Shown here: one piece after another, positions 57,644 through 64,000 of the stretch
Layout of the letters: each line of letters begins with the position of its first letter
How positions within the stretch are numbered: position 1 is the stretch's first letter
From: Rhodovulum visakhapatnamense
Lineage (GTDB): Bacteria > Pseudomonadota > Alphaproteobacteria > Rhodobacterales > Rhodobacteraceae
Direction of reading: 5' to 3'
DNA length: 64,000 nucleotides
Assembly: GCF_004365965.1 (NCBI RefSeq)
Contig: NZ_SOEB01000005.1
Span: forward strand, 62,001 to 126,000
Position numbers and translations under genes: made by a program
The notes under the pieces: model-generated
Seen by the model: the letters and a program-made list of their open reading frames with translations, nothing else
Told to the model about the DNA's origin: nothing
Database searches by the model: none

Positions 57644-59017
57644 TCAGACCCCGGCCAGTCCCGCCGCGCCTTTCGCGGTCACCGCCTCGACCGCGTGCAC
57701 CACTTCCTCGACAACGTCCGTCAGGAGCGTGTCATCCTCGCATTCGGCCATGACCCGGATCAGCGGCTCGGTCCCCGACTTGCGGATCAGAAGCCGCCCA
57801 TGTCCGTTCAGCCGGTGCTCGGCCTCGGCGATGGCGGCCTTGACCGGCGCCGTGCCCAGCGGGTCGGCCCCGGCGGCATAGCGGACGTTCTTCAGCAATT
57901 GCGGCACCCGGTCGAAACGGCGCGCAAGATCCGAGGCCGGACGCCCGGTCTCGACCATCGCCGCGAGAAATTGCAGCCCCGCCAGCAGCCCGTCGCCGGT
58001 GGTGCAATAATCGGTCATCACGATGTGGCCCGACTGTTCGCCGCCAAGGTTCCAGCCGCCCTTGCGCATCGCCTCGACCACATAGCGATCGCCGACCGCA
58101 GTGCGTTCAAGCCGAAGCCCCTGCCCCGCCAGATGCCGCTCGAGCCCCAGATTGGACATCACCGTCGCGACCAGCGTGCCATCGCGCAGCCGCCCCTGCG
58201 CCGCCCAGCGTTCGGCGAACAACGCCATGATCTGGTCGCCGTCGGCGACGGCGCCGGTCTCGTCGATGATCATCACCCGGTCGGCATCGCCGTCGAGGCA
58301 GATCCCCAGATCGGCGCCATGGGCCACGACCGCAGCGGCCGCGGTATCGGGATGGGTCGAGCCGCATTTCTGGTTGATGTTGAACCCGTTCGGCTCGGTC
58401 CCCACGGGCACCACCTCGGCGCCCAGTTCCCACAGCACGGTCGGCGCCACCCGATAGGCCGCCCCGTTGGCGCAATCGACGACGACCTTCAGCCCGTCAA
58501 GCCGCAGCCCGCGCGGGAAGGTCGTCTTGAGAAATTCCGCATAGCGCCAGAGCCCGTCATCGATGCGCTTGGCGCTGCCGATATTGGCGGGCTGGCTCAG
58601 CGCGATCTCGCCTTGCAGGATCGCCTCGATATCGGCTTCGGCCTCGTCCGACAGCTTGAAACCCGAGGGGCCGAAGAACTTGATGCCGTTGTCTTCATGC
58701 GGGTTGTGGCTGGCCGAGATCATGATGCCCAGATCGGCCCGCATCGACTGGGTCAGAAAGCCCACGGCCGGCGTCGGCACCGGCCCCAGCAGCAGCACGT
58801 TCATGCCGGTCGAGGTCAGCCCGGCGGTCAGCGCGGTTTCCAGCATGTAGCCCGACCGGCGCGTGTCCTTGCCGATCACCACGCGGTGCCGGTTGAGCCC
58901 GTCGGTCCGGAAATAGCGCCCGGCCGCCTGGCCCAGCCGCAGCGCCATGTCGGGCGTCATCGGATGGCTGTTGGCGCGGCCGCGCACGCCGTCGGTGCCG
59001 AAGATCTGTCTACTCAT
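57644..59017 (-). CDS. glmM: Phosphoglucosamine mutase
   Basis: Converts glucosamine-6-phosphate to glucosamine-1-phosphate for UDP-GlcNAc, and so for peptidoglycan and LPS. The 457-residue product starts [20 protein letters not shown]. The phosphoserine loop is [20 protein letters not shown] (Ser103), the metal loop [13 protein letters not shown], and the C-terminal phosphate-binding [14 protein letters not shown]. It overlaps folP by 8 bases, the folP-glmM order seen in many bacteria. Confidence 0.98.
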   Translation of the reverse strand: MSRQIFGTDGVRGRANSHPMTPDMALRLGQAAGRYFRTDGLNRHRVVIGKDTRRSGYMLETALTAGLTSTGMNVLLLGPVPTPAVGFLTQSMRADLGIMISASHNPHEDNGIKFFGPSGFKLSDEAEADIEAILQGEIALSQPANIGSAKRIDDGLWRYAEFLKTTFPRGLRLDGLKVVVDCANGAAYRVAPTVLWELGAEVVPVGTEPNGFNINQKCGSTHPDTAAAAVVAHGADLGICLDGDADRVMIIDETGAVADGDQIMALFAERWAAQGRLRDGTLVATVMSNLGLERHLAGQGLRLERTAVGDRYVVEAMRKGGWNLGGEQSGHIVMTDYCTTGDGLLAGLQFLAAMVETGRPASDLARRFDRVPQLLKNVRYAAGADPLGTAPVKAAIAEAEHRLNGHGRLLIRKSGTEPLIRVMAECEDDTLLTDVVEEVVHAVEAVTAKGAAGLAGV

Positions 59018-60029
59018 GTCCCAGCTCCATGCCCTTGACCGCCGCGTCGAGCCGCATCGCCTGCCGCGTCTCGGCCGCGTCGTGCACCCGGAGGATCTGC
59101 ACCCCCTGCCCGATGGCGGCCAGCGCCACCGCGACCGAGCCGGGTCCCCGCGCGGCCGCCAGCTCGGCGCCGCCGATGGTGCCGATGAACCGCTTGCGCG
59201 AGGCGCCCAGCAGCACCGGGCAGCCCAGTCCGTGAAAGAGGCTCAGCCCCCGCAGCAGCGCCAGATTATGGGCCAGCGTCTTGCCGAAGCCGATGCCGGG
59301 ATCGACGACGATGCGCGAGGGCGGAATACCCGCCGCCAGCGCCGCCCGCACCCGCTCGACCAGAAAGTCGTAAACGTCGAGCAGCACGTGATCGTAATGC
59401 GGGTCCTTCTGCATGGTCGCAGGGTCGCCCTGGGCATGCATCAGGCAGACCGCCGCGCCCGCCCGCGCCGTCACCCCCGCCAGATCCGGATCGAAGCCCA
59501 GCGCCGCAACATCATTGACCATGTCGGCGCCTGCCGCCAGCGCCGCTTCGGCCACCGCGGCCTTGCGGGTGTCGATCGAGACCGGTCGCGCGACCCCGGC
59601 TGCGCGCAGGGCCGCGATGACGGGTGCGGTCCGCTCGATTTCCTCGGCGACCGGCACATCGGCCGCACCGGGCCGGGTCGACTCGCCGCCGATATCGAGA
59701 ATGTCAGAATGTTCGGCCAGCGCGCGGCCATGGGCCAGTGCCGTCTCGGGCCGGTCGTGCTGCCCGCCATCGGAAAAGCTGTCAGGCGTGACATTGAGAA
59801 TGCCCATCAGCCGCGGACGGTCCATGGTCAGCCCGGCGATGGCCGGGCGCGGCGCTGTCAGGGCGATGCGCCATTCCTCGGGGATTGCGCGCGCGGGCAC
59901 CAGCCGCGGCGGCTCGGACCGGTCCAGAACCTCGGCCATCGCGAACCAGCCCCAGCCACCCGCCAGGGTCAGGGCGTCGGCGGGGCGGGCAGGATCGGTC
60001 TGGACGATAGGGCGAAAATAGCGTGTCAT
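59010..60029 (-). CDS. folP: Dihydropteroate synthase
   Basis: Condenses p-aminobenzoate with the dihydropterin diphosphate in folate synthesis; the sulfonamide target. The 339-residue product has the two signatures [15 protein letters not shown] and [14 protein letters not shown], plus [13 protein letters not shown] near the C-terminus. About 75 residues precede the catalytic barrel, which I recall from other Rhodobacteraceae. I chose ATG at 60029; a TTG at 60047 is the alternative. It begins 39 bases after folB and overlaps glmM. Confidence 0.96.
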   Translation of the reverse strand: MTRYFRPIVQTDPARPADALTLAGGWGWFAMAEVLDRSEPPRLVPARAIPEEWRIALTAPRPAIAGLTMDRPRLMGILNVTPDSFSDGGQHDRPETALAHGRALAEHSDILDIGGESTRPGAADVPVAEEIERTAPVIAALRAAGVARPVSIDTRKAAVAEAALAAGADMVNDVAALGFDPDLAGVTARAGAAVCLMHAQGDPATMQKDPHYDHVLLDVYDFLVERVRAALAAGIPPSRIVVDPGIGFGKTLAHNLALLRGLSLFHGLGCPVLLGASRKRFIGTIGGAELAAARGPGSVAVALAAIGQGVQILRVHDAAETRQAMRLDAAVKGMELGHE

Positions 60030-60068
60030 GGGCCGTTGATCTGCCAACGGGCGTCGCTTGGCAAGCCG

Positions 60069-61019
60069 TCAGATCCCGGTCGCGACCGCCGCGGGCGGGA
60101 CATAGCGCACGTCAAGCCCGCGCGGGTCGTGTTCAGGCACATCCTCGCCGATCACCAGCATCTGTTCGGCATGAAGCCCCTCGGCAAACCACAAGGCCAG
60201 CGCCAGCGCGTCGCGCGGACTGGCCGAGGGGCTTTCGACCGCGTCGAGCACAATCTTCGAGGGCGCCCAGACGCTGATCTGGCGATGCTTCATTGCCCAG
60301 TCGATCTCGGTCCGGCTGCCGCGCACCACACAGCGCGGATCGCGCCCGGCCAGCACCCAGGCGTTCTGTTCGATGGCCAGCAGGTCGATCCGGCGTTGCG
60401 CAAGCGCCACCCCTGCGCGCGGCGCGGGCGCCTCGGCCGCGCCCACGCAAAGCACAAGCGGCCGTGGCCCAGCCTGCCAGCGGTCGAGCCAAAGGGGCAG
60501 ATCGGGCGCGGCCAGCGCCTCATTGGTCAGATAGACGACCAGCGGCACCAGGGCCAGTTCCGGCTCGGGCGCAACGGGGACCGGACGCGGTTGATCGGGC
60601 GCGCGGTCGCGCACGATCTCGACGCCCAGCGCGCCCGGCCCGCGGTCGAGCTTTTCGATCCGCACGAAGGCCCGCATCGCCTGTGGCGCGGCAAGAATGC
60701 GCTCGGCGATCCGCCCGGCCAGCGTCTCAAGCAGGTTCAGCCGTTCCGAGGACAGCTCGGCCGCGATGGCATCGGCGATCAGGTCATAGGACAGCACCCG
60801 GTCGACGTCGTCCTCCAGCGGCGCGGGATTGGGCCGCACCTCGACCACGACGTTGAAGCGCACCCGCTGGGTCGAGCCGCGTTCGGCCTGAAAGGCGCCG
60901 ATCTCGACCGCGACCACATGATCTCGCAGCGAGATCCGGTCGCGCGGCGGGCGCGCGGGGTCCATCGCTTCGGCCCGCGCGGACGGGTGGGCGAAGGCAA
61001 GGCGGATCTCATCGGTCAT
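60069..61019 (-). CDS. folB: Dihydroneopterin aldolase with C-terminal extension
   Basis: 316-residue protein. Residues about 25-145 are a dihydroneopterin aldolase domain (ISLRDHVVAVEIGAFQAERG; RVLSYDLIADAIAAELSSER; LNLLETLAGRIAERILA), the step that makes 6-hydroxymethyl-dihydropterin. The remaining ~165 residues (from about APEPELALVPLVVYL) form a separate region with no domain I recognise; FolB alone is usually 120 residues. ATG at 61019 is preceded by GGAGAG. It leads folB-folP-glmM, linking folate and cell-wall precursor synthesis in one transcript. Confidence 0.9.
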   Translation of the reverse strand: MTDEIRLAFAHPSARAEAMDPARPPRDRISLRDHVVAVEIGAFQAERGSTQRVRFNVVVEVRPNPAPLEDDVDRVLSYDLIADAIAAELSSERLNLLETLAGRIAERILAAPQAMRAFVRIEKLDRGPGALGVEIVRDRAPDQPRPVPVAPEPELALVPLVVYLTNEALAAPDLPLWLDRWQAGPRPLVLCVGAAEAPAPRAGVALAQRRIDLLAIEQNAWVLAGRDPRCVVRGSRTEIDWAMKHRQISVWAPSKIVLDAVESPSASPRDALALALWFAEGLHAEQMLVIGEDVPEHDPRGLDVRYVPPAAVATGI

Positions 61020-61117
61020 CGGGCTCTCCGGCAGGCTGCCCCTCGTCATAGGCGGAAACGGAGGGCTCGAACACCCCGGGGGCGTCTTCCTGCCAGACGG
61101 ATGCGACGGCTCGGCGC

Positions 61118-61798
61118 TCAGTTCGCCGCAAGCGCGCCGGGCTGGCGATAGAACACATGCTGCCCGATCGAGGCCGTGCGGGCAAAGCGCCGCGCCCAGT
61201 TCGGATCGACGCTGTGATTGTGATAATGGGTCGCGCCGCCGGTCAGCACCCGCGGGCTGCCATCCAGCATCAGCCGCGCGACCTTGCCAAGCCGGGCATA
61301 CAGCCGCTGGTCGGACACATGTTCGGCACGACCGTCGCAGGTATAGGAAAACTGGCAGCGGTTGCGCTGACCGGTGCCCTGATTGACCACGGCACAGACG
61401 TTGTCGGGATAAAGCGGCGAGGCCACGCGGTTCAGGATCACCTCGGCCACGGCGAACTGCCCCTTGACCGTCTCGCCCCGCGCCTCGAAGTAGAGCGCCT
61501 CGGTCAGGCATTTCCAAGGCGCAGCGCCATGGGCCTGCGGCAACGCGTCCAGCCATTTCGGGTCGTAGCGCACCGCCTCCCGGGCCTTCGAGGGCGCGGC
61601 CAGCCGCTTGATCCGGCGCTGGCCGACCCGCTGCAGACCGGCGCGTTCGGCCCCGAGAAGCCGGGCGAGATTGTCTCCCAAAACCGCCGTCGGATCGTTC
61701 GACTGCGATCCGGTCATCTCTGCCAGGACAGCCGACCCGGCCAATGTGAAAGCTGCGGCCGCCGCGAGACCCGCGACCCGAACGCTTACCCGACCCAT
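61118..61798 (-). CDS. SleB-type cell wall hydrolase (Hydrolase_2)
   Basis: 226-residue exported protein with a signal peptide (residues 1-26, VAGLAAAAAFTLAGSAVLAE) and a C-terminal SleB/CwlJ-type domain: LTEALYFEARGETVKGQFAV (catalytic Glu region), VILNRVASPLYPDNVCAVVN, CQFSYTCDGRAEHV and ATHYHNHSVDPNWARR. In Gram-negative bacteria such proteins are peptidoglycan lytic enzymes rather than spore hydrolases. Two cysteines flanking QFSYT may form a disulfide. It is 98 bases upstream of folB on the same strand. Confidence 0.9.
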   Translation of the reverse strand: MGRVSVRVAGLAAAAAFTLAGSAVLAEMTGSQSNDPTAVLGDNLARLLGAERAGLQRVGQRRIKRLAAPSKAREAVRYDPKWLDALPQAHGAAPWKCLTEALYFEARGETVKGQFAVAEVILNRVASPLYPDNVCAVVNQGTGQRNRCQFSYTCDGRAEHVSDQRLYARLGKVARLMLDGSPRVLTGGATHYHNHSVDPNWARRFARTASIGQHVFYRQPGALAAN

Positions 61799-61983
61799 TT
61801 GCCCCTCACCGCTGACCTACAGAACGCAGGACCTTGGTCGGCCCTGAGGCGGCCGTTTAAGTCAAAATGGCTCAAATGTCTATCAGGGGGGCTATTTTGC
61901 AACCCAGGGAAGATCGAATTTCGGCAGATACTTGCGCATGACACCTCGCCTGAAACCCGAAGAATGCCCCCTAACCCATTGAT

Positions 61984-64000
61984 TCAATAACGCCCATGTT
62001 TTGGGCGGCGGGCTGCCCCCAAAGCCAGCTGCGCGGCGGCCAGTCGCGCAACCGGCACCCGGAACGGCGAGCACGAAACATAGTCGAATCCGGCGGTCCG
62101 GCAGAAGGCAATCGAATCTGCGTTGCCGCCATGTTCGCCGCAGATCGACAGCACGATTCCGGGCCGGGCCTTCCGGCCGCGTTCGGCGCCGATGCTCAGC
62201 AATTCGCCGACCCCTTCGGTATCGAGCACGTGGAACGGGTCCTCGGCAAACACGCCCTGCTTGACATAGGACCCCATGAAGCGCCCGGCATCGTCGCGCG
62301 ACAGCCCATAGGTCATCTGCGTCAGATCGTTGGTGCCGAAGCTGAGGAAGGCCGCATGCTGGGCGATGTCGCCCGCCCGAAGCGCGGCCCTCGGCGTCTC
62401 GACCATCACGCCAAGACGAAAGGCGAAATCCACCCCCCGTTCGGTACGCACTGCGGCGGCCAGCGAGTCGATGCGGGTCTTGACCAGTTCGACCTCGCGC
62501 ATCGCCGAAACCAGCGGGATCATGATCTCGGGCACGATGGACTGGCCCTTGCGCCGGGCCTCGATCGTGGCCTCGAAGATCGCCCTGGCCTGCATATCGT
62601 AGATCTCCGGCACGGCGATCCCAAGCCTGACCCCCCGCATCCCCAGCATCGGGTTGAATTCGGACAAGGCCTGAACCCGCCGGGTCACGTCGGACAGCGG
62701 CAGGTCCAGCGCTTCGGCCAGTTCCCGGATGCCCTCGCGCGATTGCGGCAAAAACTCGTGCAACGGCGGGTCGAACAGCCGGATGCAGACCGGAAGCCCC
62801 TGCATGATCTCGAAAAGCCGGATGAAATCGCTGCGCTGCATCGGCAGCAGGCGCTCCAGCACGGTGCCCCGGTCCTCAGGTCCGGCGGCAAAGATCATCT
62901 CATGCATGACCGTCAGTCGGTCATGTTCGAAAAACATATGTTCGGTGCGGCAAAGCCCGATCCCGTCCGCCCCGAACCGGCGCGCGGTCTCGGCATCGGC
63001 GGGGGTGTCGGCATTGGCACGGACGCCGATGTCGCAGGCCGCTTCGGCCCAGCCCATCAGCGCATGGAACGCATCGTCAAGCGCGGGCGGCAGCATCTTG
63101 GCCTCCCCCAGCAGCGCCTGCCCGTTGGTGCCGTCAAGCGTGACGACATCGCCCTCATGCAGCTTGCGCCCGTCCGAGGTGATCAGCACGCCGTCACGGC
63201 GGTTCAGCCGCATATCCGACACGCCGACGACGCAGGGAACACCCAGCCCGCGCGCGATCACCGCCGCGTGGCTGGTCATGCCGCCCCGTTCGGTCATCAC
63301 GCCCGCCGCCACATGCATGCCGCGAATGTCTTCGGGCGTGGTCTCGCGCCGCACCAGAATGCAGGCCTCGCCCCGCGCCGCGCTGGCCTGCGCCGCGGCC
63401 GACCCGAACACAAGCCGTCCCACCGCCGCGCCGGGGCTGGCGGCGATGCCCTGCGCGATCACCGGCCGCCGCCCGGTCGGATCGACCTGGCTGTGCAGAA
63501 GTTCGCTGACCGCGCGCGGCTCGATCCGGGCCAGCGCCTCTTCACGGGCGATGATCCCCTCATCGGCCAGCATCACCGCGATCCGCACCGCGCTGCGGGC
63601 ACTGCGCTGCACCCGCACCGCGTCCAGAACCCAGAGCCGCCCGGCCTCGATGGTGAATTCGATCTGCATCTCTTCGCGGAGATTGATCCGGCAGGTCTCG
63701 CCGAACCGTTTGAGCCGCGCGAAAAGATCGGGGCAGCGATCCTCCAGCGCCGGACCGCGCGGATCGCGGGTCAGAAACAGCGCCTGTTTCTGGCGGCTGA
63801 CCGCATCGCGGCCCTGGCTTTGGCCCAGATACCGCCCGGTGATGCGCCGCTGTCCGGTGGTCCCGTCGACGAACTGGATCACCCCCGAGCCGCTTTCCTC
63901 GGGTCCGAGGCCCAGCGCCATCTGCTGCACCACAAGCCCCAGCCCGGCCTCGGCCGGTGCGCCCTTGGCCTGCCGCAAAAGCCGCGCCGTGGTCCCCTCC
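61984..64000 (-). CDS. ppdK: Pyruvate, phosphate dikinase (5' end beyond window)
   Basis: Interconverts pyruvate + ATP + Pi and PEP + AMP + PPi. The window holds the C-terminal ~671 codons of a protein usually about 880-900 long; the frame runs off the right edge without a start. Visible parts: end of the ATP-grasp domain (GDAVSRQ...; EMQIEFTIEAGRLWVLDA), the swivelling His domain (ERGGMTSHAAVIARGLGVPC, catalytic His) and the PEP/pyruvate barrel (GIGLCRTEHMFFE; EFNPMLGMRGVRLGI; LSFGTNDLTQMTYGLSRDDA; ICGEHGGN with catalytic Cys). It ends at 61984, with 185 bases of non-coding sequence before the hydrolase gene. Confidence 0.97.
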   Translation of the reverse strand, partial: EGTTARLLRQAKGAPAEAGLGLVVQQMALGLGPEESGSGVIQFVDGTTGQRRITGRYLGQSQGRDAVSRQKQALFLTRDPRGPALEDRCPDLFARLKRFGETCRINLREEMQIEFTIEAGRLWVLDAVRVQRSARSAVRIAVMLADEGIIAREEALARIEPRAVSELLHSQVDPTGRRPVIAQGIAASPGAAVGRLVFGSAAAQASAARGEACILVRRETTPEDIRGMHVAAGVMTERGGMTSHAAVIARGLGVPCVVGVSDMRLNRRDGVLITSDGRKLHEGDVVTLDGTNGQALLGEAKMLPPALDDAFHALMGWAEAACDIGVRANADTPADAETARRFGADGIGLCRTEHMFFEHDRLTVMHEMIFAAGPEDRGTVLERLLPMQRSDFIRLFEIMQGLPVCIRLFDPPLHEFLPQSREGIRELAEALDLPLSDVTRRVQALSEFNPMLGMRGVRLGIAVPEIYDMQARAIFEATIEARRKGQSIVPEIMIPLVSAMREVELVKTRIDSLAAAVRTERGVDFAFRLGVMVETPRAALRAGDIAQHAAFLSFGTNDLTQMTYGLSRDDAGRFMGSYVKQGVFAEDPFHVLDTEGVGELLSIGAERGRKARPGIVLSICGEHGGNADSIAFCRTAGFDYVSCSPFRVPVARLAAAQLALGAARRPKHGRY

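Overview
The window is GC-rich chromosomal DNA of an alphaproteobacterium, most likely Rhodobacteraceae/Paracoccaceae (Rhodobacter, Cereibacter or Rhodovulum type). The evidence is the protein-level look of the housekeeping genes, a Rhodobacter-type polyol (smo/mtlK) locus, an HvrA-like H-NS protein, ubiTUV behind an FNR/FnrL box, and LuxR-type regulators. This is a judgement from remembered family features; no database search was possible.

Layout. 1-6188 (minus): secE-nusG-rplK-rplA-rplJ-rplL-rpoB, with rpoB cut by the window edge. 6453-8666: a chemoreceptor. 8789-12853 (minus): a decayed sorbitol/mannitol operon. smoE is fused to smoK by a deletion that removed both permease genes, smoS and mtlK each carry two frameshifts, and the LacI-type regulator upstream is intact. 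14163-21395 (minus): a tightly overlapping six-gene operon (FabI-like reductase, PhaC-like DUF3141 protein, MaoC-phosphotransacetylase fusion, acetate kinase, CoA-transferase A and B) behind three copies of a 14-15-base repeat. 21571-23546: two divergent LuxR-type genes and an H-NS-like gene. 23730-29405: sugar epimerase, a coupled pair of exported proteins of unknown role, and a membrane glycosyltransferase.

29620-30800 is a mobile-DNA scar: fragments of an IS5-type and two IS481-type transposases, and the first ~30 codons of a tyrosine integrase next to dusA, whose first codons are AT-rich. This looks like the remnant of a dusA-integrated island. 32675-36767 (minus): a type I secretion ABC protein, adaptor and methyltransferase with no visible substrate.

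36865-46963 (minus): an AGCS amino-acid symporter, oxygen-independent ubiquinone genes ubiT-ubiU-ubiV, a lipoprotein, a mug-type glycosylase, rpoD, dnaG and a membrane protein. 47203-57248: a small protein with a repeated WPLLS motif, a TetR gene with a perfect palindromic operator, hom, a glycosyltransferase with an N-terminal MshEN (c-di-GMP type) domain behind a CtrA-like site, GntR and HAD genes, a UbiH-family hydroxylase, two Lrp genes and ilvC. 57333-64000 (minus): ppdK (5' end missing), a SleB-type hydrolase, folB-folP-glmM and a small membrane protein.

The most noteworthy items are the MshEN-GT2 fusion with its CtrA-like site, the WPLLS repeat protein, the collapsing polyol operon, the dusA island remnant, the acyl-CoA/acyl-phosphate operon with its triple repeat, and the FNR-type box placed so that the ubiT mRNA could be leaderless. 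No tRNA, rRNA or CRISPR array was seen.
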